From Bacteroidales bacterium (GTDB lineage: Bacteria; Bacteroidota; Bacteroidia; Bacteroidales; P3): DNA of 64,000 nucleotides. A program made the translations under genes and the position numbers. Positions 1 through 8,196 of the stretch are shown here, piece by piece. Position 1 is the first letter of the stretch. Each line of letters opens with the position of its first letter. The notes beneath the pieces are model-generated. The model was given only the letters and a program-made list of their open reading frames with translations. It had not been told where the DNA came from and made no database searches. The stretch lies in the NCBI GenBank assembly GCA_017480225.1, contig JAFVBB010000014.1, positions 62,001-126,000 on the forward strand, read 5' to 3'.

Positions 1-522
1 AATCTTTACCCCAAGGTTGAGCTGGATGTTCTCGTCGAAGTCGAAGTTGATGTTGTGGCGCTCCGACTGCGGAATGTTGGGATCCTCGCGGTAGTGGTCC
101 ATCAGCTGGAATATCAGTTCCGCGCTGCCGCTGGCCTTGACGCTTGGCTTCAGGTTGGCCAGTGCCCCGTCGAGTTTTTGGCTGATCTGGTTGAAGCCCG
201 GTATGTTGCTCAACAGGCCGTTGCCGGCATTGTCGAGGGCGGTGCCTTCGCTTTTGTCGTTCCAGTACTTGCGCATCAACTCGTCCATCTGCCAACGCTG
301 GTAGTCCTCGAAGCTGATGTATTCCACGCCAATAATCATGTCGCCCACGCGGGTCACCTTCACGTAGTCGCCAGTCGCCGGGCGGTATTCCACGCTCGAC
401 GTCACGGCGGCAGGCGTGTAGCCCGACCCCATGGGCACAAACGAACCGCTGTCGGCCTGCCCCATGGCGGAGCCTGCGGCTAACAGCAGCAATGCTATCA
501 ATATGACGAGCTTACTCTTCAA
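1..522 (-). CDS. sprA: SprA/Sov, T9SS outer-membrane translocon (N-terminal part)
   Basis: This is the first 174 residues of a gene that runs off the left edge. The start is a TTG at 522: an in-frame TAA lies five codons upstream and no ATG precedes the signal peptide. Residues 1-20 form a hydrophobic signal peptide. The mature part has the arrangement seen at the SprA N-terminus: a segment around VEYRPATGDYVKV, a helical stretch ending RKYWND, and FDFDENIQLNLGVKI at the edge. SprA is the very large beta-barrel that forms the conduit of the type IX secretion system. The position just downstream of ruvA matches the ruvA-sprA order known in several Bacteroidota. The PorKLMN core of the same machine lies at 31-38 kb. 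Identity is inferred from motif resemblance and synteny because most of the protein is outside the window. Confidence 0.82.
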   Translation of the reverse strand, partial: MKSKLVILIALLLLAAGSAMGQADSGSFVPMGSGYTPAAVTSSVEYRPATGDYVKVTRVGDMIIGVEYISFEDYQRWQMDELMRKYWNDKSEGTALDNAGNGLLSNIPGFNQISQKLDGALANLKPSVKASGSAELIFQLMDHYREDPNIPQSERHNINFDFDENIQLNLGVKI

Positions 523-619
523 CTGGCAACGGCACGTTTAGGTCGGCTTTCACCTAACGTGAAAGGGGCGTGCTTATTGTTTTACGACAGTTTTTTTTAG
601 GCCTTGTGCCGCTGTGTGC

Positions 620-1219
620 CTATAGTTTCTGAAGCCCAACTTTTATAATCTCTTCCACCGACATCGGCTTGCCGTCGGCGTCGAGCCAGTCGGTCGAGGC
701 CAGCAGCTTCTCAACGGCGGGTTTGGCGAAGCCCAGCATCACCAGCGCCGACATGGCCTCGTCGCGAGCCTGGGTCGAGGCCTGGATGGCCGCGCCGCCA
801 GCCTTGGCAGGCATTCCTCCCACCTTGTCGGCCAGTTCCATCACTATGCGCTGCGCTGTCTTGGCGCCTACGCCTTTGCAACGCTGCACTTTCTTCACGT
901 CCTGCTGCGCTATGGCGGTGCGCAGCTCGTCGACCGTGAGCGACGACAGCATCATGCGCGCCGTCTGATTGCCTATGCCGTTCACGGCTACCAGCAGACG
1001 GAAGAGCTCGCGCTCGGCCATGTCGGCGAAGCCGAACAGCTGCTGGGCATCCTCGCGCACCACGTGGTGCGCGTAGAGCTTCACCTCGCCCGCGTCGCTG
1101 CGCTGCAGTGCTTGGTAGGTGTTGAGGGTTATTTCGAGCAGATAGCCCACCCCGCCGCAGTCCACCACTGCCTGCGTGGGTTCCAGGTCGGCCAGGCGGC
1201 CGCGTATGTATTCGTACAT
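620..1219 (-). CDS. ruvA: Holliday junction branch migration protein RuvA
   Basis: A 199-residue protein of normal RuvA length. It starts MYEYIRGRL, followed by the OB-fold domain (about 1-62), a tandem helix-hairpin-helix domain (VNGIGNQTARMMLSSL and CKGVGAKTAQRIVMEL, about 70-135) and a C-terminal domain (about 150-199) that contacts RuvB. RuvA tetramers bind the four-way junction and load the RuvB motor. The ATG at 1219 gives the canonical N-terminus; the open frame continues upstream only because GC-rich DNA has few stops. The gene sits 41 bp after the lipoprotein gene and about 100 bp before sprA, all on the minus strand. ruvB and ruvC are not in the window. Confidence 0.97.
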   Translation of the reverse strand: MYEYIRGRLADLEPTQAVVDCGGVGYLLEITLNTYQALQRSDAGEVKLYAHHVVREDAQQLFGFADMAERELFRLLVAVNGIGNQTARMMLSSLTVDELRTAIAQQDVKKVQRCKGVGAKTAQRIVMELADKVGGMPAKAGGAAIQASTQARDEAMSALVMLGFAKPAVEKLLASTDWLDADGKPMSVEEIIKVGLQKL

Positions 1220-1260
1220 TCTTTCGGTGTCGTGTTGGTTGTTGTTGTTTGATTGTTGTC

Positions 1261-2535
1261 TCATTCGCCGAAGTCGTAGCCTTTGCCTGTGGCCGGCGAG
1301 TCTTCGTCCAGGTGGTAGTCGTCGCCCTGCGGGTCGACGAAGAGCGGGTCTTCGGCGTCGTCCATGCCCTTCACCACGCAGCCCTCGAAGCGGCAGTCGA
1401 AGCGGTGCACTCCGTCGTCGGAAAACAGGACTTCGCCGTCGTGGCGGCTGCCCCACACAATGCAGTCGCGAAACACGGCCTCCAGGTCCTGCGCCTCCTG
1501 CGCTTGAGGCATGTGGTTGTAGAGCAGCAGGCTGGGCACCGTGCGCGAGCTGTAGTTCCAATAGTTGGCCATAGTGCAGCGGTTGAAGCTGTAGTTGCCG
1601 CCGCGCAGCGCCGTGAAGGTGGCGAAGCAGTCGTAGACGAGGAGGTTGTCGGCTCTCAGCTCGCCGCCCTGGCCGATGAGGGCGCAGTCGCTCATGCCGG
1701 CAATCACGGTGTTGCTCACGGTGGCCTCGGCCCTGGGGTAGAGGCGCACGCCGCCGGTGCCGTTGCGCAGCACGGCGTGGTCGATGACGTTGCCGCGGCT
1801 GTCGCTGGTGAACCAGATGCACTGCCATTGCCCGGGCAGGAACGAGTACCAGCCGTCGCTTCGCAGCGAGCTGAAGAGCACAGGCTGTCCCGCTGTGCCG
1901 CGCGCCACGAGCGAGGCGTTGCTGTCCACCGCCAGCATGGCGTCGGGGCCGAAGTAGAGCTCGTCGCCCGGACCCAGTGTCAAGGTGTGGCCGTCGAGGA
2001 TGGCGGCTGTGCCGAGGATCACGTGCGGGCGGCTGTGGTCCCAGTGCTCGCAGTCGACGACGCTGTAGGGCGACTCGGCCCGATGGTACACCGCGTTGCG
2101 CCCCCACGCTGTGAGCGGCACGCTCTGCCCGTTGCCGAACACCACCGCGTCCTCCACAAGGAAGGGCTGCGTGCGGTCGTCGGGGTCGATGCAGACCTGC
2201 ACGAAGATGAAGATGCTGTCGCCGTCCATGATCTCCACGTGACGTGCCACCATCGAGGTGTCGCCGTCGACGTTGAGGCGGAAGCGGCTGCCGCGCCCGG
2301 CGCGCAGCGTCACGGAGGTGAGCTCCACGTCGCGCCCGGAGCGGTTGTACACGCGCAGCTGGCGCGTGGCGCTGCCCTGGGCGGTGAAGAGGGTGTCAAA
2401 GCTCAGTGTGTCGGCCGAGAATTGCAGCTCGAAGCCGTCGCGGGCATAGGAGCCCTCGCGGCCGCAGCCGCCAAGGGCTGAGGCGATGGCCGCGGCCGCC
2501 ATCAGGGCCAGCACAAGTCGCAGGGCGTTCCTCAT
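1261..2535 (-). CDS. lipoprotein, probable right-handed beta-helix
   Basis: A 424-residue protein starting MRNALRLVL, with a hydrophobic signal and the lipobox LGGC at about residue 21, so it is probably lipid-anchored. The start at 2535 is fixed by an ATGA overlap with the stop of the M64 peptidase gene. Residues 30-130 (FELQFSADTLSFDTLF, RQLRVYNRSGRDVEL) resemble an immunoglobulin-like domain. Residues 150-370 contain short strands with N-rich turns (AILDGHTLTLGPGDEL, NVIDHAVLRNGTGGVRL) typical of parallel beta-helix proteins. The tail DPLFVDPQGDDYHL also occurs in such proteins. No enzymatic residues are recognised. A surface-exposed or periplasmic structural or glycan-binding role is a guess; translational coupling to the peptidase suggests joint function. 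Confidence 0.72.
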   Translation of the reverse strand: MRNALRLVLALMAAAAIASALGGCGREGSYARDGFELQFSADTLSFDTLFTAQGSATRQLRVYNRSGRDVELTSVTLRAGRGSRFRLNVDGDTSMVARHVEIMDGDSIFIFVQVCIDPDDRTQPFLVEDAVVFGNGQSVPLTAWGRNAVYHRAESPYSVVDCEHWDHSRPHVILGTAAILDGHTLTLGPGDELYFGPDAMLAVDSNASLVARGTAGQPVLFSSLRSDGWYSFLPGQWQCIWFTSDSRGNVIDHAVLRNGTGGVRLYPRAEATVSNTVIAGMSDCALIGQGGELRADNLLVYDCFATFTALRGGNYSFNRCTMANYWNYSSRTVPSLLLYNHMPQAQEAQDLEAVFRDCIVWGSRHDGEVLFSDDGVHRFDCRFEGCVVKGMDDAEDPLFVDPQGDDYHLDEDSPATGKGYDFGE

Positions 2536-3764
2536 CGCGTGTAGAGGTTGATTACCGCCTCGAGGCGTTCCTTGCACACGGGGCAGAAGGGGGCGTAGTC
2601 GCGCATCATGCAGCGCATGGCCGGGCGGTAGACGCCCGTGCTGCTGTAGCCCGCGCCCTCATAGGCGCCCAGCGGGCCGCACTCGTCGCGTGGCACGCGC
2701 GGGTCGGGCGGCGTGGGCAGCACGGCATCGTCGGCCAGCATGTGGCGCCACTTGGCGGCGAAGTCGACCATATTGGTTATGTTCGGCTCCAGCGGCTCGA
2801 AAGCGGTGCGGTGCAGGTCGGCATAGCTCAGGTCCTCGTCCACATACTCGTCGGCCAGCCCCCCTATGCCGTGACCCAGCTCGTGGGGCAGCACCATCTC
2901 GGCCATGGTGTGCATCGAGCTCACGGAGTAGAAGTTGTATATCGCCCCGCCGCCGTAGACCGGGTTGTTGAGCACCACGACCACGTGGTCGCACGGGGTG
3001 GTGCCGAGGGCGTCGTGCAGCTGCCACAGCTTGAAGGTCATGGCGTAGCGGTCGGCACCGAAGGTGTTGTAGTCGACCCCTGCGTCGGCACGCAGGAAGT
3101 AGAGGTTGAAGTCGTCGCGGTGGCTGCGGAAGGGCTCTTTGCCCAGCAGCACCCCGGCCATGCGGGCGCAGGCGGCCTCGTAGTCGCGGTCGTCCACGTT
3201 GTCGAAGCCCTGCATCACGAAGGCCACGTCGAGTTTGGTCGCCGGGTCGCCGTGCACCTCCCAGGCCTTGGCCTGCGGAGCCGCGGGCATGGTGGCAAGC
3301 CGCTGCCTGCCCGGACGGAAGCGCACCACCGTCTGGTCGTGCAGGCGCATGTCGGCGTCGCGGTTCTGCAGCGCTATCTCCACCTCGCGCCGCGGCATGG
3401 GCAGCAGCATCGTCTCCTCGAACACGGCGCTCTGGGTGCGCCCCTGCGGCGTGTCCTTGTATTCGCGGAAGAGGTTGCTGTAGCCGCGCGAGTAGAGCTC
3501 GCGCCCGCTCTTGGGGTCGCGCACCACAACGCGGTAGTCGCCGTTGTCGAATGGGTCGGTCAGTTGGGTGCGCGAGCCGTGCCAGTCGGCCTGGCGGTCA
3601 ATCCACCGCTCCACCCACACGCTGTCGCCCAGGGCCGAGCCACGGCGCAGGCAGTCGAGCCTCAGCGTGCCGCCAGTGAACCACCGGCCGAAGTCGCCGC
3701 CCTGTGCCATCGCCGCCGTGCCAGCGGCCAGCATCAGGGCGATAATTGTCAGTTTAGCCTTCAT
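2532..3764 (-). CDS. M64 family secreted metallopeptidase
   Basis: A 410-residue protein starting MKAKLTIIALML with a cleavable signal peptide ending near AMA. The zinc motif HELGHGIGGLADE lies at about residues 290-302 and matches the HExxH(x)nLxDE pattern of peptidase family M64, whose first member was described as an IgA peptidase. A second part of the active region reads NITNMVDF. The N-terminal 150 residues form the beta-sandwich domain usual in this family. It is likely exported to the periplasm or surface. I see no T9SS sorting domain: the C-terminus is cysteine-bearing (RCMMRDYAPFCPVCKERLE), as in other M64 enzymes. The start was placed at 3764 rather than at an upstream ATG because it opens the signal peptide. 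It overlaps the next gene by 4 bp. Confidence 0.88.
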   Translation of the reverse strand: MKAKLTIIALMLAAGTAAMAQGGDFGRWFTGGTLRLDCLRRGSALGDSVWVERWIDRQADWHGSRTQLTDPFDNGDYRVVVRDPKSGRELYSRGYSNLFREYKDTPQGRTQSAVFEETMLLPMPRREVEIALQNRDADMRLHDQTVVRFRPGRQRLATMPAAPQAKAWEVHGDPATKLDVAFVMQGFDNVDDRDYEAACARMAGVLLGKEPFRSHRDDFNLYFLRADAGVDYNTFGADRYAMTFKLWQLHDALGTTPCDHVVVVLNNPVYGGGAIYNFYSVSSMHTMAEMVLPHELGHGIGGLADEYVDEDLSYADLHRTAFEPLEPNITNMVDFAAKWRHMLADDAVLPTPPDPRVPRDECGPLGAYEGAGYSSTGVYRPAMRCMMRDYAPFCPVCKERLEAVINLYTR

Positions 3765-3915
3765 TGTGCATCCTTTTCGTAGTGTGGCGCCCGGCCACAT
3801 GCCAGACATTGCTGAAACGCCGCCGCCGCCATTTTATTGCATGGCCCGCCCCAAAGTGTACACAAGAGCCGCGCACGCGGTGCCAAAAGCGTGCCAGCCA
3901 CATATTTAGCACTTG

Positions 3916-4031
3916 TCATATACTATTCATCAACTTGTCATCTACTACTTTTGCAGGTGTTCATTAGGTGTTTGGTAGTAGTTGAGTAGGAGATGAGTAG
4001 GAGTTGGTATGGCCTTTGAGTTGATTTACAG
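3916..4031. repeat. 11-bp unit inverted array, group B copy 1
   Basis: The plus-strand left arm has the units TCATATACTAT, TCATCAACTTG and TCATCTACTAC (3916-3948), then TTTT. The inverted arm has GCAGGTGTTCA, TTAGGTGTTTG, GTAGTAGTTGA, GTAGGAGATGA and GTAGGAGTTGG (3953-4007), all on a strict 11-bp period. CTACTAC in the left arm pairs with GTAGTAG in the right arm. The motif TTGATTTACAG follows at 4021. It is related to the arrays at 11277 and 38518 but is the most diverged of the three. Being intergenic, repeated elsewhere and on an 11-bp period argues against coding. Confidence 0.85.
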
Positions 4032-4238
4032 TGGTTTATGTATTGAAGTTTTACTCCCTGCTCTTTTGTCTGCACAAGTGGTTGGTTTATAGCACTTTGG
4101 TCGAGTATTGCCGGTGATGGCTGGCACCTGCGGCGAGGTGTGGTGCGACTTTGGGGCTGCGAGGCTGGAAAAATGGAGCAGGGTGGGGGTGCGGTGCAAA
4201 AAAATAATGGCAACATGCGGCCATTGCACTTTTTTGTG

Positions 4239-4246
4239 TACTTTTG
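4239..4246 (+). promoter_or_regulatory. candidate -7 box for the Sua5/YciO-panC genes
   Basis: TACTTTTG followed by CACC, 26 bp before the ATG at 4272, fits the Bacteroidota TAnnTTTG consensus. No TTTG is seen at the expected -33 distance, so this is moderate evidence only. Confidence 0.45.
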
Positions 4247-4271
4247 CACCCCGATTACAACGGAGGCAACC

Positions 4272-4889
4272 ATGCTGATAAGACTATACAACGACAATCC
4301 TAATGTGCGGGAAGTGAGGCGAGTGGCCGACGCGCTACGCGACGGCGAGGTGATAATCCTGCCCACCGACACGCTCTACACTTTTGCCTGCTCGATGCAG
4401 CACAAGCACGCTGTGGGGCAGATTGCGCAGCTCAAGGGCTTCAAGGTGAAGCAGGCGCGCTACTCTATGCTGTGCTCAAGCCTGAGCATGGCCAGCGAGT
4501 ATGTGCGCGCCATGGACCGCGATGTGTTCGCGCTGCTCAAGAGGTGCCTGCCGGGTCCGTTCACCTTCATCATGGAGGCCAGCGGGGCTGTACCGCGCAA
4601 CTATCAAAACAGCAACAAGACCATTGGCATACGTGTGCCCGACAGCGGCATCGTGCGTGCGGTGGTCGAGGAGCTGGGCTCGCCGCTGATCGGCACCTCG
4701 GTGAGGCCGCTGGGCGGCGGCGACGAGCCGGAGTACTACACCGACCCGGAGCTGATACACGACAGCTTCGGCCACCGGGTGTGGGCTGTGGTCGACGGCG
4801 GACTGGCCGAGCCGGAGCCCTCGACGGTGATCGACTGCACCGACGGCATGGAGCTGGTGCGCCAGGGCAAGGGACATGCCGACATCTGA
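4272..4889 (+). CDS. Sua5/YciO/YrdC family protein (threonylcarbamoyl-AMP synthase-like)
   Basis: A 205-residue protein starting MLIRLYNDN, preceded by a good ribosome site (GGAGG, 7 bp before the ATG at 4272). The YrdC fold spans almost the whole length: GEVIILPTDTLYTFAC (nucleotide pocket), LKGFKVKQARYSML, CLPGPFTFIMEASGAVPR, and KTIGIRVPDS. Family members bind ATP and threonine and make threonylcarbamoyl-AMP for the t6A modification of tRNA. The short form without a Sua5 C-terminal domain is nearer to YciO/YrdC, and YciO proteins may be less active, so the exact role is open. It is followed 23 bp later by panC on the same strand. Confidence 0.9.
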   Translation: MLIRLYNDNPNVREVRRVADALRDGEVIILPTDTLYTFACSMQHKHAVGQIAQLKGFKVKQARYSMLCSSLSMASEYVRAMDRDVFALLKRCLPGPFTFIMEASGAVPRNYQNSNKTIGIRVPDSGIVRAVVEELGSPLIGTSVRPLGGGDEPEYYTDPELIHDSFGHRVWAVVDGGLAEPEPSTVIDCTDGMELVRQGKGHADI

Positions 4890-4912
4890 TGAAAACAACA
4901 TAAACCCATCCA

Positions 4913-5818
4913 ATGAAACATATTGAGAAAGCCGCCGACCTGGAGTCGGCTGTGAGGCAAGCCAGGCAGCAGGGACTGCGGATTGGCCTTGTGCCCACCA
5001 TGGGCGCCCTCCACGAGGGGCACCTCTCGCTGGTTGAGCGAGCCATGGGCGAGAACGACGTGGTGGTGGTGAGCCTCTTCGTCAACCCCATACAGTTCAA
5101 CAACAAGGAGGACCTGGAGAAGTATCCGCGCACCATCGGCGCCGACCTGGCGCTGATTGAGAGCCTTGAGCAGAGGCTCGGTGGCGAGGGGAAGGCCGCC
5201 ATGCTGCTGGCCTTCACGCCCAGCGTTGACGAGATGTACCCGCAGGGCGAGCCGAAGGAGGTGTACCACTTCGGGCCTGTGGAGGAGGTGATGGAGGGGC
5301 CGCGCCGTCCGGGCCACTTCAGCGGTGTGGCTGTGGTGGTGCGCCGCTTGTTCGACCTGGCCAGCCCGCACCGCGCCTATTTCGGCGAGAAGGACTACCA
5401 GCAGATTGCCGTCATCCGCTCGCTGCTGGAGCAGATAAAGTACCCCATCGAGCTGGTTGCCTGCCCCATAGTGAGGGCTGCCGACGGCCTGGCCTTGAGC
5501 AGCCGCAACATGCGCCTCTCGCCTGCGGCGCGCGCCATGGCCCCGGCCATCAACGCCACGTTGGAGCAGGCCGCCGAGATGGCCGAGTATGAGGAGGTTG
5601 ACGATGTGAAGGAGTGGGTGCTCGACACGCTGGCCTCGTTCCATGAGGTCAACCCGCAGCCCGACGGGCTGCGCTTTGAGCCTGAGTATTTCGAGGTGGT
5701 CGACGCGCGCACCCTCCAGCCCATTGCCGACTGGGACGAGGCTGGCAGCGACGGCGCCGTGGGCTGCATTGCGGTGTGGCTCGACGGCGTGCGGCTCATC
5801 GACATTGTGAAGTTCTGA
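4913..5818 (+). CDS. panC: pantothenate synthetase
   Basis: A 301-residue cytoplasmic enzyme that joins pantoate and beta-alanine with ATP to make pantothenate for CoA. The nucleotidyltransferase signature PTMGALHEGHLSL lies at residues 29-41 with the HxGH motif. Other family motifs are SLFVNPIQFN, the GEKDYQQ loop, and LALSSRNMRLSP. Length is slightly above the usual 280 because of a longer acidic stretch between about residues 83 and 100. The start at 4913 gives the standard N-terminus. Neither panB nor panD is next to it. A plus-strand terminator for this gene lies inside the end of the converging antiporter gene. Confidence 0.96.
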   Translation: MKHIEKAADLESAVRQARQQGLRIGLVPTMGALHEGHLSLVERAMGENDVVVVSLFVNPIQFNNKEDLEKYPRTIGADLALIESLEQRLGGEGKAAMLLAFTPSVDEMYPQGEPKEVYHFGPVEEVMEGPRRPGHFSGVAVVVRRLFDLASPHRAYFGEKDYQQIAVIRSLLEQIKYPIELVACPIVRAADGLALSSRNMRLSPAARAMAPAINATLEQAAEMAEYEEVDDVKEWVLDTLASFHEVNPQPDGLRFEPEYFEVVDARTLQPIADWDEAGSDGAVGCIAVWLDGVRLIDIVKF

Positions 5819-5830
5819 CCTGCGGGGTCG

Positions 5831-7402
5831 CTACTTTTCGTCATCGAAGAAGACACTGGTCCACGGTGTCTTCTCTTTTTTTTCGTGCGGGTCGTGCGGC
5901 TTCACTCCCAGTCGCAGCAGGGTCTCGGCCAGAGCCTCCTCGTTGTCGCTCAGCACCATGAGCCTGTCGCCCGGATGCAGGCTGGTCTTTCCTGTGGGCA
6001 CGAAGTAGCTGTCGCCGCGCTTCACCATGATGACCAGCGTCTTCTCGGGCATTCCAAGGTCCATCAGCAGCGTGCCTTTGGCCAGCATCGGGCCGGTGAC
6101 CTCGACCTCGGCCGAGGCCGACTTGATTTCCTCCGGGAAGTCGATGTCGAAGTCGGTGCTTTGTCCCAGCAGGTCGGCCTTCGGCTGTTCGGCCACGCCC
6201 AGCCAGCGCGCCATCAGCGGCAGCGTGGTGCCCTGCACCACCAGGCTGACAAGCGTGCAGAGGAAGACGATGTTGAACATCACCTCGCTGTGTGGCACTC
6301 CGTTTGCGCGGCACAGTATGGCGAAGATTATCGGCACCGCGCCGCGCAGCCCCACCCACGACACGAAGAGGCGGTCGCGTAGAGTGAACTTGCGGAACGG
6401 CGCCAGCGAGGCGAACACGCCCAGCGGCCGGGCCGCGAATATCATCACAAAGCTGATCACCAGCCCGGGCACCAGCACCTGCCGCAGCTCGGAAGGGTTG
6501 ACCAGCAGGCCGAGCGTGAGGAACATGGACAGCTGCATGAGCCACGATATGCCCTCGAAGAAGTTGCGGGTGGAGCGTTTGTGCACGAACTTGCTGTTGC
6601 CCACTATCAGCCCGGCGATGTAGACAGCCAGGTAGCTGTTCCCTTTCACGAAGTAGGTGGCCGCAAAGACGAAGAACGAGCCCGACAGCACCAGGATGGG
6701 GTAGAGTGCCGCGTTGTCGATGTTTATGCGGTTCACCAGCCACACCATGCCCTTGCCCAGCAGGAAGCCCGCCAAGGCACCCACCACGAGCTGCACCACA
6801 AGCATGGCCAGTGCTGCGCCCCAATGGGGTTGGCCACCCTGCAGCACGATGGTTGTCAGTGTTATTACCAACACGTAGGCCATCGGGTCGTTTGAGCCGC
6901 TCTCAAGCTCCAGGGTGGGGCGCAGGTTGTGCTTGAGGTTGAGCCCTCTGCCGCGCAGTATGGAAAAGACCGACGCCGAGTCGGTGCTGCTCATTGTGGC
7001 AGCAAGCAGCAGGCAGGGCATGAGGCCAAGCTCCAAGTGACGGTTTGCGATGGCATACAGCACCAGGCCGGTGCACAGGGCGGTAAGCAGCACTCCTGCC
7101 GTGGCAAGCATTATTCCCGGACCAAGCACCGGCTTTATGTCGGCGAACTTGGTGTCCAGTCCGCCCGAAAAAAGTATGGCGCTCAGTGCCACTGTGCCTA
7201 TGGCCTGCGCCACCTTGATGTTGTTGAAATGCACCCACCCAAGGCCGTCGCTGCCGAAAAGCATACCCACCCCCAGGAAGAGCAGCAGCGCGGGCACCCC
7301 GAAGCGGCTGCCAGCCTTGCCGGCAAGTATGCTCACGAAGAAGAGCACGGAGAGTATGAGCAGTATGAGTTCTGTCTGCATGTCGTGTATATTGGTGTTC
7401 AT
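5831..7402 (-). CDS. CPA1-type cation/proton antiporter (NhaP2/CvrA-like)
   Basis: A 523-residue inner-membrane protein with about 12 hydrophobic segments over residues 8-400 and a cytoplasmic C-terminus. LLAATMSSTDSASVFSIL and LELESGSNDPMAYVLV are the ion-path motifs of potassium/proton antiporters of the NhaP2 group, with conserved Asp residues. The C-terminus (about 430-500; PEKTLVIMVKRGDSYFVPTG) looks like an RCK-C (TrkA-C) domain, which senses ligands. The start at 7402 overlaps the response regulator stop in ATGA. It is the third gene of an operon with a sensor kinase and response regulator, so the two-component system may respond to or control ion balance; that link is inference from gene order. 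Confidence 0.9.
   Translation of the reverse strand: MNTNIHDMQTELILLILSVLFFVSILAGKAGSRFGVPALLLFLGVGMLFGSDGLGWVHFNNIKVAQAIGTVALSAILFSGGLDTKFADIKPVLGPGIMLATAGVLLTALCTGLVLYAIANRHLELGLMPCLLLAATMSSTDSASVFSILRGRGLNLKHNLRPTLELESGSNDPMAYVLVITLTTIVLQGGQPHWGAALAMLVVQLVVGALAGFLLGKGMVWLVNRINIDNAALYPILVLSGSFFVFAATYFVKGNSYLAVYIAGLIVGNSKFVHKRSTRNFFEGISWLMQLSMFLTLGLLVNPSELRQVLVPGLVISFVMIFAARPLGVFASLAPFRKFTLRDRLFVSWVGLRGAVPIIFAILCRANGVPHSEVMFNIVFLCTLVSLVVQGTTLPLMARWLGVAEQPKADLLGQSTDFDIDFPEEIKSASAEVEVTGPMLAKGTLLMDLGMPEKTLVIMVKRGDSYFVPTGKTSLHPGDRLMVLSDNEEALAETLLRLGVKPHDPHEKKEKTPWTSVFFDDEK
5848..5883 (+). terminator. intrinsic terminator of panC, inside the antiporter 3' end
   Basis: AGAAGACAC (5848-5856) and GTGTCTTCT (5866-5874) form a 9-bp stem with a 9-nt loop, followed by C and eight Ts on the plus strand. 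It lies 30 bp past the panC stop, within the last codons of the converging antiporter gene. Confidence 0.7.
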
Positions 7403-8196
7403 CCGCGTGGCAGGAAGTCCACGTCGGCGGTGTCAATCAGTCCGAGCGATATTGATTTGGCCACCCTGGCCGCGCTTTTGTTCACTATGCCAAGCCTCCG
7501 CGAAAGGTCTTTTTGCCGCTCCTGCACTGCCTTGTCGGTCTCGTCCAGGCGGTCGGAGATTTCGCTTGCTGTGCAACCCGCAGCCTCCAGCAGAAGCAGG
7601 CGCCGCTCGGTGTCTGAAAGGCGGAAGGCGGCGTCGTGGTTGCTTATTATGTTGAGGTAGCGCTCGGCGGCTTCGCGCAGTGTCAGCATGACAGGGTAGT
7701 TGAAGTAGCAGCTCTCGCCACGCTCAAGGCCGGCTATGGCCCGAAGTATGTTCTCTATGCTGAAGCCGCCTGTGGCGTTTTTGCTCACGAATGCGCTGGC
7801 ACCAAGCTGTATGGCTTCCATCACCACGCGGCCTATCTCGTGCACGCGCTCCAGCCTTCCCTCCTCACCGGGCATCGGGTTGTCGAAGCGTCCGGAGAAG
7901 ATGATTATCCTCACCTCAGGGAAGCGCTCGTGCACACGGCGTGTCACCAGCAGGCCTCCTGTGGGGTCGCCGCGCAGCTCCATGTCGACAAGCAGGTAGT
8001 CTGGCGGTTCGGTCGAGGCGAGAGCTGCGGTCAGCGATGGGCCGTCGGCGTAGGTCTCCACCATCTCCACCCTGCGTATGATGCTGGCGTCAACGTCGCC
8101 GCTCTCCACCGTGGCGGCGCGGCTGTTCATTTCCTGGCGGACTATCTTGCGCATCAGCGGCTCGTCGTCCACCATCATCACTCGTATTGAGTTCAT
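7399..8196 (-). CDS. response regulator with LuxR-like helix-turn-helix
   Basis: A 265-residue regulator. The receiver domain starts IRVMMVDDEPLMRKIV (acidic pair in VDDE), has the probable phospho-Asp in DYLLVDMELRGD and the Lys in AFVSKNATGG. The receiver is longer than usual because of an insert after the first helix (about residues 24-42). The output domain (about 205-250, LSDTERRLLLLEAAGCTASEISDRLD) is a LuxR/GerE-like HTH. Start and stop both overlap neighbours by ATGA (8193-8196 and 7399-7402), so kinase, regulator and antiporter are translationally coupled. Confidence 0.88.
   Translation of the reverse strand: MNSIRVMMVDDEPLMRKIVRQEMNSRAATVESGDVDASIIRRVEMVETYADGPSLTAALASTEPPDYLLVDMELRGDPTGGLLVTRRVHERFPEVRIIIFSGRFDNPMPGEEGRLERVHEIGRVVMEAIQLGASAFVSKNATGGFSIENILRAIAGLERGESCYFNYPVMLTLREAAERYLNIISNHDAAFRLSDTERRLLLLEAAGCTASEISDRLDETDKAVQERQKDLSRRLGIVNKSAARVAKSISLGLIDTADVDFLPRG

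Larger units (their letters stand above)
3765..4271. other. 507-bp intergenic region with a group B repeat array
   Basis: This gap separates divergent genes: the M64 peptidase to the left and the Sua5/YciO gene to the right. I see no open frame with protein-like composition. The centre holds the group B 11-bp repeat array (3916-4007), followed by the outer motif TTGATTTACAG at 4021. The right end carries a candidate promoter at 4239-4246. Confidence 0.7.
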
